This document shows positions 1-9,899 of a DNA stretch of 64,000 bases, one piece after another (within the stretch, counting starts at the first letter, position 1; each line of letters begins with the position of its first letter). Position numbers and translations under genes: made by a program. Below the pieces are notes generated by a model, which was not told where the DNA came from, did no database searches, and saw only the letters and a list, made by a program, of their open reading frames with translations. The DNA comes from Pseudoalteromonas luteoviolacea (GTDB taxonomy: Bacteria > Pseudomonadota > Gammaproteobacteria > Enterobacterales > Alteromonadaceae), in assembly GCF_001750165.1 (NCBI RefSeq), contig NZ_CP015411.1, forward strand, positions 3,128,001 to 3,192,000, given 5' to 3'.

Positions 1-3000
1 CAATTGCTACTACATGCGTGGAAAGCGATTGAAGATGCAGGCTACTGCGCTGAAAATATGCCAAATACGGGCGTGTATGTATCATCCTCTGGTGCGGATA
101 ACCCAGATTTAAACCTGCAAGACAAGTTTAAAGATGGCCAGTTTATTTTAAATGCACAAGACTATGTGGCTTCGACCATTAATCAACCTGGTACACTGCC
201 AACCACCATTTCATATCATCTTGGCTTTACTGGCCCAAGCTTGTTTGTGCACTCAAACTGCTCATCGTCTATGTCTGCTATCTCGTTGGCATGTAGCGCA
301 CTGAAAGCTGGCGAGATTGATTACGCCATTGTCGGCGCAGCTTGCCTTTACCCGCAGCGCTACACTGGATATGAGTACGAAAAAGGACTCAACTTTGCAG
401 GCGATGCACGCTGTAAGGTGTTTGATGAACAAGCCGACGGTATGATTGGCGGCAGCGGCGTGTCTGTAATTGTATTAAAACGCGCCGATGATGCAGTCAA
501 TGACGCTGATAACATCTACAGCCTTATTCGTGGTATCAAGGTAAATAACGACGGCAAAGACAAAGCAGGCTTTTTCGCCCCGGGCACCAAAGGGCAAATG
601 CATGTCATAGAGCAAACTTTAAAAGCGTCAGACATCTCCCCTGCTTCTATTAGTTATGTGGAAGCTCACGGTACTGGCACAGCTCTTGGCGACCCCATTG
701 AGTTTTCATCTTTGCAGCAGGTCTATCAACAATATAGCGACGACAAGCAGTTTTGCGGTTTAGGCGCTGTTAAATCTAACCTAGGTCATACCGATACGTT
801 GGCAGGCCTCACTGGCTTAATTAAAACATCGTTGGCGCTTTATCACAAAAAACTGCCAGCCTCATTGCATTACAATAACGCTAATCCGCACATAGATTTA
901 GCAAATTCACCATTTTATGTGGTAGATAGCACACGAGATTGGCACACACCGCTACTACCAAGGCGCGCAGCTGTAAGCTCTTTTGGTATTGGCGGTACCA
1001 ATGCCCATGCCGTGCTGGAAGAAGCCTGTAACATCGAGCATCACGAGCTGGAGAACCAGCTAATAAATACACCGGCCATTATTGTGCTCTCTGCACATAC
1101 ACAAGCAGTGTTAGACAAACAAGTGGCGCAATTACATGACTATTTGGCTGCTAACAACTTAACTGAGCAAGACCTAAGAAGACTGGCTTATACCTTGCAA
1201 ATTGGCCGTACTGTTATGCCAATTCGCACCGGGTTTGTCGTCAGTTCTATTGCTGAGCTGAAATCAAAACTTGCCGAGTACGTGACAACAGCCACAACTA
1301 AGCCAACACACTCAATTGATTTAGAGCGTGCAATAAGAGTTTTAGATCATCAAGAGATCTTAGCCCATTGGGTCGAAACAGGTTTCACAAACTGGGACTT
1401 TATCTATCACGGTGTAAAGCTGCCAAAGCTCAGCTTGCCTACCTACCCGTTTGCACTTAAAACCATTCGTCTTGGCGATGCACAAACCGTGCAAGCACCT
1501 AAAGTTGGTGATGGTCAACAAGCTAAAGTGACGCTGAAAGCCCCTGTTTGGATCAAAAAAGCCCAAACAGGCCAAGCTCATACGACAGCGACTGATACAG
1601 AGCATCACCTTATTTTGTGTGACTCCACTGTAAGTACACAATTCAGTGAACTGCCAGATACGCAAATACATACATTGCACTCTGAACACTTCGCGATTGA
1701 GCAAAAAATTGCAGACTATGGCTTTCAACTGGTTGAGCTTATCAAGCACTTAGCAAAGGCCAAAAAGCAGATAAAACTGCAACTGTTGATTGGCGACACT
1801 GCATCCACCGATACTCAAGCGAACCTGCATACTTGCTTCCATGCGCTATTAAAAACAGCCAGCCTTGAGCACAAAACACTGCAAACACAATTGTTGGTGT
1901 TAGACGCAGAAGCAATAGAAAGTAACGTTGCTAAGATACTCCGTGCCGAACAAAGTGGCTTTGATGATAAATTTGTCCGTTACACAACCGGTGAGCGTGA
2001 AGTATTAACCTATCAAGCAATCACATCGACTGAACCAAAAGTGCCGTTTAAAGCAAATGGCGTTTATCTCATCACGGGTGGCTTTGGTGGCATAGGTCAG
2101 CACTTTATCAAGGCGATCAGTGCACAACCATTTAATAAAACCATTGTCGTAACAGGTCGTAAACCGCAAAGCCATCCTGAAGTGCAAAAGCAATTGGTGG
2201 CGCTAAGCACATCAAATACGCAATTGCAGTACCAAAGCGTGGATGTCTCACACAAAATGAATGTGCTTTTGATGGTCCGTGACATCCTTGCCAAACATGG
2301 TTCGCTGTGCGGTGTTATTCACGCGGCAGGCATTGTTAAAGACACGCTGTTAAGCAAAAAAGATAAACACAGTTTTTCGCAAGTACTTGCCCCTAAAGTT
2401 TCCGGCGTGGTTGCATTGGATGAAGCCACTCAAGATTTGGCGCTGGACTTTTTTGTCTGTTTTGCAGGGCTAAGCGGCGTAAACGGTGCTTTAACGCAAG
2501 TCGATTATGCCACTGCCAATGCCTTCTTAGATAGCTATATGCACTATCGCAGTGGACTGCAACAACGCGGTGAACGCCAAGGTATGAGCGCCAGTATCGA
2601 CTGGCCATATTGGCAAGATGGCGGCATGAAGATCAATCCTGATTTTAAAGACCTGCTGGCACAAACTGGTTTTACACCCATGCCTACACGCACAGGCATT
2701 GACGCATTTTACAGTGCGCTGCAATCACCTCAAACGCTCGTTGAATATACTAACAAGACGCAAACTGCCAATGTCAGTAGCGCTCCCAATGCACATTTGT
2801 TTGACAGTATCGAGGCGCTCACTGCTGAGCTAAAAACGGGCTTAAGCGGCATTGCCGCTGACATTTTAGGGGTGGATGCCAACGAGCTTGACCCTGATAC
2901 AGATTTAGGTGACTTTGGCGCAGACTCTATCGCTTTTATCACCTTTATCAACCAAGTGAATGCCAAATACCAACTAACGCTGTCGCCGAGCGTGCTGTTT

Positions 3001-6000
3001 ATGCACTCTACTTTAAACAGTATTTTGACCCATATTTTGGACGAACATAGCGATAAATTGGTTGGGAACAACTCAGATCATACTGAGCTTCAAAAGACCC
3101 AAGTTACTGAACAGAAGAATGAAACGGATGATCGCATTGCGATCATTGGGATCAGCGCACAATTTCCACAAGCAAATAACATTGATGCATTTTGGCAAAA
3201 CCTCACCAATCAAACAGACTGTGTAACTGAATTTGACTGGGCAGGTGAAAATACTGATACCCGTTCACAACAACCTCTACCAAAAGACATTAACTGGCTT
3301 GGTCGCCTTGAGCGCAACCAACACTTTGACCCACTGTTTTTCAATATTGCCCCTGCTGAAAGTGATCGTATTAAGCTTCAAGAAAGCTTGTTGATGTCAC
3401 ATGTTTGGCAATGTATTGAAGATGCTGGCTATGATCCAAAATCCTTAGCAGGCACCAATACTGGGTTATTTATTGGCTGTCAGGCTGGATATCATGAGGG
3501 CTTAATCACCTCCTCCGCCTATGCGCCAAATCGCATGAGCTACTTCTTGGATTTGCACGGCCCAAGTGAAGGCGTTGATACTACCTGCTCGTCTTCTCTC
3601 GCTGCCATCCACAAAGCAGTACAAGCCATTCAAAATGGTGAGTGTGATCAGGCCATCGTAGGCGGTGTGAATGTCATTGACTCTCCGAGTGCATCGATTG
3701 CAATGCATGACATTGGTGCGCTTTCACCTACAGGCCGTTGTCGTACTTTCTCGGCCGATGCCGACGGTATTGTGCGCGGCGAAGGTGTGGGCATGATCTT
3801 TATTAAAAAGCTAAGTGAATCAGAGCGTGATAAAGATCACATCTATGGGACGATTTTAGGCTCCGCCATTAATCACGGCGGCAAGTCTCAAGGCTTTACG
3901 GTCCCCAATGCAAAAGCGCAAACTCGCCTGCTCGACAAAGCATGGCAAGATGCGGGCGTTGACCCAAGCACGCTCAGCTACATTGAGTGCCATGGTACTG
4001 GCACCTCACTTGGTGACCCTGTTGAGCTGGATGCACTCAAGGCCGCCTATAAAAAAATCAGCACGGCTACAGATAACGCGCAAACCTGTGCGCTGGGCTC
4101 AGTGAAAAGTAATATCGGTCACCTTGAAATTGCCGCAGGTATTGCTGGGGTGATCAAAGTATTACTGCAACTTAAACACCAAACTTTAGTGCCATCACTC
4201 CATGTAGATGAGCTCAACCCATACTTAGGCCTTGAGCACTCACCATTTAAAGTACAAACAGAGATGACTCCTTGGCAAAGCGAGCAACCACGCCGTGCTG
4301 GGGTGAGCTCATTTGGTATCAGTGGCGTAAACGCCCATATCGTACTTGAAGAATACAGCAAACAGCCTGTCGCCGAGGCCACAGCAGCGAATACTGAGTC
4401 TGCCGTCGTGCTTTCGGCTGCTAGCCAATCAGCGCTAGAAGCAAAAGTTAAGGCGCTCAATGCCTATCTTGAGCAGCAACCGACCGTGTCTTTCGAGTCC
4501 CTCGTTTATACACTGAAAATAGGTAGAACGGCGCATAAATACCGCACTGGCTGGACTGTTTCCTCTATTACGGATTTAAAACAAAAACTCGACGTTGAGC
4601 TTGCAAGCAATACTTTGATGATTAAAAAGGTGCCAAGCACAAAAGCTGAGGCGATTACTGATAACGATGTATTAAAGCTTGGGCGCAACCCAGCGGCTCT
4701 ACTGCGATTTTGGCTTGAAGGGCACCCAATCAATTGGTCTGTGCTGTATAAAACATCGGTGCAAAAAGTCAGCTTGCCAAGTACACCGTTTTTAACCACA
4801 GAACCCCCTGCCGCACCTTGGTTACTGCTAGAGAATCAATGGCAAACGATGCCACTGAGTTGCCCGCTAGATTGGCAAGCACAGTTAAAACCGCTGCTTG
4901 CTAGCAAAAAAGGGCTCATCGTTGCAAAAGATAAGCAAAGCGCTGAGCCACTGCGTGCTGAGCTCAACGACTGTGACGTGGACATTGTACATTTATCAGA
5001 GCTCGAAACTTTTGTATTTAACCAAGATACGTTACCTAGCTTTGTCTACTTCATTGCCGAGCAAACAGAAACAAAGCCTGCGGATATAAAACCTCTATAC
5101 GAATTTATACAGGCTATTTCTAAGTTTGATAAACATGCGATGCAGTTGTTTTACGCTTTGCCAAATAGCCAAACTAACAGCAGTTATGACGACCTCAGCG
5201 CACTTCTCAGAAGCTACACTATGCGCAACCCTGCCCATGTTTGGAGTCTGGTTGAGTTTGCTGATAACTGTTCAAACTGGGCTGACAAATTACTGCAAGA
5301 GCTGGTTTGCCCAAGCTTAAACAGCGATGCCACTCAACCTAACCAAGTGAAGTATCAAGACCAATCTCGTTTTGGCTTAGCACTGAACAAAGCGGCTTTT
5401 CCTACAAATAATTCTGCGCTCTGTGCAAACAACTTTAAGCAACAGGGAGTATATTTGATTGCTGGCGCACTGGGCGAGCTAGGCATGGCACTGTGTGAGC
5501 AGTTATTAACGCAATTTAACGCCACACTAATCTTGCTAGGCAGACGCAAAGAGGCGCAATGTATTGACTCACTCAGTCAACTCAAAGCATGTGGTCGCCA
5601 AAGTCAGGTCCACTACGTGAGCGCAGATGTCGCTTGCGAGCAAAGCCTTGAAGAAGTTCACAAGTACATGGATGAGCAAAGCTTGCAGCTAAATGGCATA
5701 TTGCATTTAGGTACCGCCTTTAAAGAAGATGAAAACAACTGGGCTGACTTTGAACAAGCAATGCAAGTCAAAGTGCAAGGCTCAATCAATCTGGACAAGG
5801 TATTTGCACATACCGACCTTGATTTGTTTCTGATGTTCTCATCCATGGCGGTATTTGGCAGTTTAAATCACCTGTCCTACTCATACGGCAATGGCTTTCA
5901 AAACGCATTTGCCCACGCCCGTCAACAACAAGTACTGGCAGGTGACAGGCATGGTAAAACGTTGGCCATTAATTGGGGCTACTGGCATTCGGACGATTCA

Positions 6001-7731
6001 GTAAAAAGCATTGAAAATAGTTTTGCCGAGAAAAAAGGCTATCAACTTATCACCATGCCTGAGGCGTTTAGCTTAATGCAACACTTGTTGAACAGCGAAG
6101 TCACCAACATCGGCGCTTTACTGAGCACATCGCCTGATAAAATCTATCAAAATACCACGCGCATAATGAGTCGCGAGGTTGCGCCCGCTGATACTGTCAC
6201 ACACTTATCAGATACACAGATTGAAGTAGTGAACAGTGCTGATATACGAGGTGCTGTGATCCAAATCGTCAGCAATGTGATTGGTATAGCGGCAGATGAA
6301 TTAGACCTAGAGTGCGACCTGTACGAGTATGGATTTGATTCCATTTCTTTACTGAAAACCTTTCAGCAATTAAAAGAGCAGCTTAATATTGAGCTACAGG
6401 CAGATGCGTTTAAAAACATGAATACCATAGCCGCATTCATTGAAGACATTGAAAAGCTCTACTCTGTACAGCATACGGATAGCCAAAGTGAAGAAAGCCA
6501 GCAAAAGCCTGACTTTATTTTAGATGCGGGCTTCACCCCAACAGCTAATACTACTGGGCTAACAAAAGCCTATGAAGGCGAGGTCAAATCAGTGCTACTC
6601 ACTGGCGCAACGGGCTTTTTAGGCAGCCATATTCTCCAGCAGTTATTAGATGAAACAGATGCCACCATCTACTGCATTGTCAGAGCAAGTTCACTAAATG
6701 AGGCCAAGCAACGTATTGCGCACTCAGCTAAAAGCTACCAGCTCTCCCCTGATATGAATCGCATCGTACCCATGCTTGGGGATATGGAAAAGCCGCAGCT
6801 AGGCTTGTCTGATAAAGATTGGCAAAGCTTGTGCGAACATGTGCAGCACATAGTGCACACGGCTTCTTACGTGAATCATATTCAGCCTTACTTTGCATTT
6901 AAAAAGTCGGTGGCGGGCACCAATCAGCTGTTACAAATGGCCACGACAAAATCGCTCAAAATGATGCACTTTGTCTCGAGCACAACAGCCAGTACACAAG
7001 TCAAAAATTCGCACTTTTCAGTGAACCCCGTCGAAGACTTTATCGACGTCACTGATGCCGAGCTCATTTGTAGTGGCTACGGCCAATCCAAATGGGTGCA
7101 AGAGGAGAATATCCGCCAAGCTTCAGAATGTGGTGTGCCCTACACCATTTATCGCTTTGCGCAGATCTCAGGGTCGTCACAAACCGGTCTTGGTAACACT
7201 GACGATATTTTCCATCGAATTTTAAAAATGATGATGCGAACGCCTGTACAGCCCGCTGATGTTCCGTATTTACTGGATATTATTCCGGTTGATAAAGCCG
7301 CCGCCTCCATCGTGCTTGGCATGAGTGATGAGCAAAAACGCAATACCGTCTTTCATGTGGCAAACAAAACCCCACTGCCTGTCACACAGTTTTACGACAT
7401 GGCAAAAAGCCAAGGTTTGCACTTTAAGCAGGGTGAAAAGCATGCATTTATTAAATCATGTAAACACTATATCGAACATGCAACAGAGGGGAATACGCAA
7501 GTCATTATGGATGGCTTACTCACACAGCGCCCAGGATATGATGAATATTTGTTTGAAGCCTACCTAATGCCCATGGCACCGTACGATAAAGACAATTATT
7601 TAGCACTGGTAGATCAATACCAAGTTGGATTAGATGATTGGGAGGCGCTGTTTAATACCTACTTTAAACAGTGGCGAGAAGACTCGCACTATCAAGTTAT
7701 TTGGCAAGAGGCTGAACTCCCCTCTCAGTAA
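1..7731 (+). CDS. Type I polyketide synthase, trans-AT-like, two modules with terminal thioester reductase (5' partial)
   Basis: The frame is open from the first base, so the gene starts upstream. Residues count from the codon at position 4. Domains are KS1 (cut N-terminus to about 345; Cys86, His222, His262), KR1 (about 685-900), ACP1 (Ser975 in GADS), KS2 (about 1042-1460; Cys1195, His1330, His1373), KR2 (about 1812-2010), ACP2 (Ser2113 in GFDS) and a C-terminal reductase with TGATGFLG at 2200-2207 and YGQSK at 2359-2363. No acyltransferase domain follows either KS. Instead there is the post-KS linker ending near a LPTYPF-type motif, typical of trans-AT synthases. The reductase should release the chain from ACP2 as aldehyde or alcohol. 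KR1 has Gly822 where the catalytic Ser is expected (FAG instead of FSS), while Tyr835 and Asn839 remain, so KR1 may be weak or inactive. KR2 keeps FSS, Tyr1959 and Asn1963. Confidence 0.93.
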   Translation, partial: QLLLHAWKAIEDAGYCAENMPNTGVYVSSSGADNPDLNLQDKFKDGQFILNAQDYVASTINQPGTLPTTISYHLGFTGPSLFVHSNCSSSMSAISLACSALKAGEIDYAIVGAACLYPQRYTGYEYEKGLNFAGDARCKVFDEQADGMIGGSGVSVIVLKRADDAVNDADNIYSLIRGIKVNNDGKDKAGFFAPGTKGQMHVIEQTLKASDISPASISYVEAHGTGTALGDPIEFSSLQQVYQQYSDDKQFCGLGAVKSNLGHTDTLAGLTGLIKTSLALYHKKLPASLHYNNANPHIDLANSPFYVVDSTRDWHTPLLPRRAAVSSFGIGGTNAHAVLEEACNIEHHELENQLINTPAIIVLSAHTQAVLDKQVAQLHDYLAANNLTEQDLRRLAYTLQIGRTVMPIRTGFVVSSIAELKSKLAEYVTTATTKPTHSIDLERAIRVLDHQEILAHWVETGFTNWDFIYHGVKLPKLSLPTYPFALKTIRLGDAQTVQAPKVGDGQQAKVTLKAPVWIKKAQTGQAHTTATDTEHHLILCDSTVSTQFSELPDTQIHTLHSEHFAIEQKIADYGFQLVELIKHLAKAKKQIKLQLLIGDTASTDTQANLHTCFHALLKTASLEHKTLQTQLLVLDAEAIESNVAKILRAEQSGFDDKFVRYTTGEREVLTYQAITSTEPKVPFKANGVYLITGGFGGIGQHFIKAISAQPFNKTIVVTGRKPQSHPEVQKQLVALSTSNTQLQYQSVDVSHKMNVLLMVRDILAKHGSLCGVIHAAGIVKDTLLSKKDKHSFSQVLAPKVSGVVALDEATQDLALDFFVCFAGLSGVNGALTQVDYATANAFLDSYMHYRSGLQQRGERQGMSASIDWPYWQDGGMKINPDFKDLLAQTGFTPMPTRTGIDAFYSALQSPQTLVEYTNKTQTANVSSAPNAHLFDSIEALTAELKTGLSGIAADILGVDANELDPDTDLGDFGADSIAFITFINQVNAKYQLTLSPSVLFMHSTLNSILTHILDEHSDKLVGNNSDHTELQKTQVTEQKNETDDRIAIIGISAQFPQANNIDAFWQNLTNQTDCVTEFDWAGENTDTRSQQPLPKDINWLGRLERNQHFDPLFFNIAPAESDRIKLQESLLMSHVWQCIEDAGYDPKSLAGTNTGLFIGCQAGYHEGLITSSAYAPNRMSYFLDLHGPSEGVDTTCSSSLAAIHKAVQAIQNGECDQAIVGGVNVIDSPSASIAMHDIGALSPTGRCRTFSADADGIVRGEGVGMIFIKKLSESERDKDHIYGTILGSAINHGGKSQGFTVPNAKAQTRLLDKAWQDAGVDPSTLSYIECHGTGTSLGDPVELDALKAAYKKISTATDNAQTCALGSVKSNIGHLEIAAGIAGVIKVLLQLKHQTLVPSLHVDELNPYLGLEHSPFKVQTEMTPWQSEQPRRAGVSSFGISGVNAHIVLEEYSKQPVAEATAANTESAVVLSAASQSALEAKVKALNAYLEQQPTVSFESLVYTLKIGRTAHKYRTGWTVSSITDLKQKLDVELASNTLMIKKVPSTKAEAITDNDVLKLGRNPAALLRFWLEGHPINWSVLYKTSVQKVSLPSTPFLTTEPPAAPWLLLENQWQTMPLSCPLDWQAQLKPLLASKKGLIVAKDKQSAEPLRAELNDCDVDIVHLSELETFVFNQDTLPSFVYFIAEQTETKPADIKPLYEFIQAISKFDKHAMQLFYALPNSQTNSSYDDLSALLRSYTMRNPAHVWSLVEFADNCSNWADKLLQELVCPSLNSDATQPNQVKYQDQSRFGLALNKAAFPTNNSALCANNFKQQGVYLIAGALGELGMALCEQLLTQFNATLILLGRRKEAQCIDSLSQLKACGRQSQVHYVSADVACEQSLEEVHKYMDEQSLQLNGILHLGTAFKEDENNWADFEQAMQVKVQGSINLDKVFAHTDLDLFLMFSSMAVFGSLNHLSYSYGNGFQNAFAHARQQQVLAGDRHGKTLAINWGYWHSDDSVKSIENSFAEKKGYQLITMPEAFSLMQHLLNSEVTNIGALLSTSPDKIYQNTTRIMSREVAPADTVTHLSDTQIEVVNSADIRGAVIQIVSNVIGIAADELDLECDLYEYGFDSISLLKTFQQLKEQLNIELQADAFKNMNTIAAFIEDIEKLYSVQHTDSQSEESQQKPDFILDAGFTPTANTTGLTKAYEGEVKSVLLTGATGFLGSHILQQLLDETDATIYCIVRASSLNEAKQRIAHSAKSYQLSPDMNRIVPMLGDMEKPQLGLSDKDWQSLCEHVQHIVHTASYVNHIQPYFAFKKSVAGTNQLLQMATTKSLKMMHFVSSTTASTQVKNSHFSVNPVEDFIDVTDAELICSGYGQSKWVQEENIRQASECGVPYTIYRFAQISGSSQTGLGNTDDIFHRILKMMMRTPVQPADVPYLLDIIPVDKAAASIVLGMSDEQKRNTVFHVANKTPLPVTQFYDMAKSQGLHFKQGEKHAFIKSCKHYIEHATEGNTQVIMDGLLTQRPGYDEYLFEAYLMPMAPYDKDNYLALVDQYQVGLDDWEALFNTYFKQWREDSHYQVIWQEAELPSQ

Positions 7732-7738
7732 TATAAAG

Positions 7739-7777
7739 GCTCAAAGTCGCCAGTTTTTTGTGCGACTTTGAGCTTTT
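7739..7777 (+). terminator. Rho-independent terminator after the PKS
   Basis: A perfect 12-bp stem (7739-7750 with 7762-7773) encloses an 11-base loop and is followed by TTTT. It lies 7 bases past the PKS stop codon, so the PKS is the last gene of its transcript. Confidence 0.85.
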
Positions 7778-7824
7778 CCAATAATTCAGCTACCGTGTTT
7801 TAAAACAACTTAACGAAACTCGCT

Positions 7825-8487
7825 ATGTATATTAAAGACACCGTATACCAAGCACTTGCAGAGCTTGGCTACCCTGAGCAAAAAATCAAAACGGCACAAG
7901 CTCGAAAAATATCAGCAACTCTGTACCGTGCATTGCCAGATCATCATATCGATTCAGTGTTTGAGCGCTGCGAGCAGCTACTTGAATCAAGAGAATGGAT
8001 GCTGAGTTTAACCGCTTTTGACTGGGCATTTAGAGTTAAAAAACAATATACCCCAAGCACATTTGAGGTGTTTGAACGCTGGCTACTCGAATACATAACC
8101 GATTGGTATGACTGTGACGATTTTTGCACACATGCTTTTGGTGAGTTAATCGTGCAGTACCCACAGTTAATAGATAAAACCCATGCTTGGGCTAAACATG
8201 GCAACTTTGCTGTTAGAAGAGCCGTTGCTGTGATCTTAATCTACCCGTTAAACAAAGGAAAATATCCTCAAAGTGCCCCTTTAAACGCGGCGGATCTCTT
8301 GCTCAATGATGGACACGACTTAGTGCAAAAAGGCTATGGCTGGTTACTCAAAGTGCTCTCTAAAACTTCACCCAATGAAGTCATTGGCTATCTCAAAACA
8401 CATCACGAAGAGATGCCACGTGTGGCATTTCGATACGCACTCGAGAAACTGAACAAGCAAGCCAAAGCAGAGTTGATGTCACTGTAA
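7825..8487 (+). CDS. AlkD-like DNA alkylation repair family protein (HEAT-like)
   Basis: A 220-residue all-helical protein of the DNA_alkylation family. AlkD-type glycosylases remove alkylated purines using tandem HEAT-like repeats. The family signatures are visible: the segment ITDWYDCDDF near residues 91-100, corresponding to the Trp/Asp catalytic stretch, and NFAVRRA near residues 129-135, corresponding to the conserved arginine region. It sits alone after the PKS terminator and before a GNAT gene. It may protect the cell against an alkylating metabolite, but it could equally be housekeeping; the sequence does not decide. Confidence 0.75.
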   Translation: MYIKDTVYQALAELGYPEQKIKTAQARKISATLYRALPDHHIDSVFERCEQLLESREWMLSLTAFDWAFRVKKQYTPSTFEVFERWLLEYITDWYDCDDFCTHAFGELIVQYPQLIDKTHAWAKHGNFAVRRAVAVILIYPLNKGKYPQSAPLNAADLLLNDGHDLVQKGYGWLLKVLSKTSPNEVIGYLKTHHEEMPRVAFRYALEKLNKQAKAELMSL

Positions 8488-8566
8488 AGCCAAGCTGTTC
8501 CCGTTATGGTAATTTTCGTTACGATCCTTTATTATTTTGTTACTTTATAACAATTGTGAGCGACCC

Positions 8567-9040
8567 ATGATAACGATAACAAAGCTCTGTGATAAATACA
8601 TTGAACAGGTTAAGCGCATCCAAATCGAACAGAATCAAATTGAATTTGCTGGCACTGCATCAGAATTTTTAGAAGAAATATGTGAAACCACGCATTTGCA
8701 TGTCATAAAACATAAAGAGGAAGTGGTTGGATATTTTAAGCTTGACCTTGCCTATGCTAAAAAATACGATTTTTGCCCAGAAGAAGGCGTTGGGATCCGC
8801 GCATTTGTCATCGATAAAGATCAACAAGGCAAGGGCTTTGGCAAGCAGGCAGTTGGCGCGCTCTTCTCTTTTGTAAAAGCATGCTACCCACAATTTAATC
8901 AAATTTGCTTAACCGTCAACTGCCGTAATACCTTAGCTTATGAATGTTATAAAAAAGCAGGATTTACAGACACTGGCGAGAAATATTTAGGCAGTCCAGC
9001 TGGACCAAACTATATTATGCAGGGTTCATTAATTGACTAA
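8567..9040 (+). CDS. GNAT family N-acetyltransferase
   Basis: A 157-residue GNAT-fold enzyme that should transfer an acetyl group from acetyl-CoA to an amine. The acetyl-CoA-binding motif is DQQGKGFGKQAVG (about residues 85-97), and the C-terminal NTLAYECYKKAGF is the usual motif B. I chose the ATG at 8567; a longer frame from a TTG at 8537 adds residues unlike the family. No strong ribosome binding site is seen. The substrate cannot be predicted. Confidence 0.85.
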   Translation: MITITKLCDKYIEQVKRIQIEQNQIEFAGTASEFLEEICETTHLHVIKHKEEVVGYFKLDLAYAKKYDFCPEEGVGIRAFVIDKDQQGKGFGKQAVGALFSFVKACYPQFNQICLTVNCRNTLAYECYKKAGFTDTGEKYLGSPAGPNYIMQGSLID

Positions 9041-9091
9041 TACTGCAGATTGGTCGGATTCGAATATAAAAAATCTCTTATCTAAGTTAAA

Positions 9092-9118
9092 AATATGCAC
9101 TTATAAAAAGTGCATATT
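9092..9118. terminator. Bidirectional terminator-like hairpin
   Basis: A perfect 11-bp stem (9092-9102 with 9108-9118) and a 5-base loop lie between the GNAT gene (+) and the small secreted protein gene (-), which converge. T-runs on both sides are short. Confidence 0.55.
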
Positions 9119-9129
9119 CAATTAAAGAC

Positions 9130-9351
9130 CTATAGATAGTCGACCTCTGCTAAACCACCATCACGGCGGCAACGATCTAAATCAGCTTGAAACTGAGCCC
9201 TAAAAATAGACTTTGATGACCATAAATAATTATAGTTATTTTTATCTATGCAAGTCACTAAAATAGTCATGTATGCATGAGCCGTTGATTGTACACCGAG
9301 TGTCATCGCCACAGCAGCTACACCACCAAATAACATTGATTTTAATTTCAT
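9130..9351 (-). CDS. Small secreted protein, paralog 1 (unknown function)
   Basis: A 73-residue product. Residues 1-26 form a clear Sec signal peptide (MKLKSMLFGG start, hydrophobic core, AHA cleavage), leaving a mature protein of about 47 residues with two cysteines (TCIDK and DRCRRDGG). It is a paralog of the gene at 9605-9829: same start, similar hydrophobic stretch, same spaced pattern TC(I/V)D(K/R)...LW(S)...RC...GG. A strong AAGGGAG ribosome binding site precedes ATG 9351. The two cysteines could form one disulfide in the periplasm or outside the cell. I do not recognise the family. Confidence 0.75.
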   Translation of the reverse strand: MKLKSMLFGGVAAVAMTLGVQSTAHAYMTILVTCIDKNNYNYLWSSKSIFRAQFQADLDRCRRDGGLAEVDYL

Positions 9352-9439
9352 TTTTATTAACTCCCTTGTTTAATTACTAATTTAATCTAGGAGGAAATAT
9401 ATAAATAATTAAAAAATCTGTAAATACAGAAAGTTAACT

Positions 9440-9453
9440 TTACAAAACTTTAC
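9440..9453 (-). promoter_or_regulatory. Conserved 14-bp upstream motif, copy 1
   Basis: GTAAAGTTTTGTAA on the minus strand lies about 90 bases upstream of the 9351 start. The identical 14 bases occur about 70 bases upstream of the paralog. It may be a shared promoter element or operator; no regulator is identified. Confidence 0.5.
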
Positions 9454-9566
9454 CTTGTCGCAGTTGAAGGTTTATAAAATTCATGAAGCACCCAGAATAA
9501 ATATGATATTAATATGACAAAAAAGTAGATAATAAAATAAAACAATCATGTACCAACAATATAAAA

Positions 9567-9593
9567 AAGTACGCCTACTTGGCAGGCGCACTT
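9567..9593 (-). terminator. Rho-independent terminator after paralog 2
   Basis: A GC-containing hairpin (CGCCT at 9572-9576 with AGGCG at 9584-9588, extended by AAGT/ACTT with a mismatch) is followed on the minus strand by a run of six T. It lies just downstream of the 9605-9829 gene. Confidence 0.7.
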
Positions 9594-9604
9594 AAATTTT
9601 CGCA

Positions 9605-9829
9605 CTAAATAAGCTTTATATCTGGAAAACCACCTTCGTTAAAACAGCGTGATAGAAAATAGTTTTGCTCTCTAGGGTTAGAGGCAGTAACAGACCATAA
9701 CTCTATGAATTCAGAACGGTCTACACAAGTAATCAGCATGGTGCCGCTGCCTACTGATGCAGAAACTTGGTTACTTAAAGCTAAAGTCACTGCGGTAATA
9801 AAGCCAAACAACATTGATTTAATTTTCAT
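9605..9829 (-). CDS. Small secreted protein, paralog 2 (unknown function)
   Basis: A 74-residue product with a Sec signal peptide (MKIKSMLFGF start, cleavage after VSA near residue 25) and a mature part of about 49 residues containing two cysteines (ITCVDRSEF and LSRCFNEGGF). It matches the neighbour at 9130-9351 over its whole length, so the two arose by tandem duplication. An AAGGAG site precedes ATG 9829. Each has its own terminator-like hairpin and the same upstream motif, which points to two separately transcribed, co-regulated genes. Function unknown. Confidence 0.75.
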   Translation of the reverse strand: MKIKSMLFGFITAVTLALSNQVSASVGSGTMLITCVDRSEFIELWSVTASNPREQNYFLSRCFNEGGFPDIKLI

Positions 9830-9899
9830 TTATCAAAACTCCTTGTTTAATTTAGAAGTGAAAATATATATAAACAAAACATCAGTGTAAATAATAAAC

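Noticed and set aside
380..680. A hidden acyltransferase domain between KS1 and KR1
   Set aside because: No GHSxG motif or AT-type sequence is present; the segment matches post-KS linkers of trans-AT synthases.
1360..4460. Several reverse-strand frames of 60-130 codons inside the PKS
   Set aside because: They lie antisense to strongly conserved KS, KR and ACP codons and match no family.
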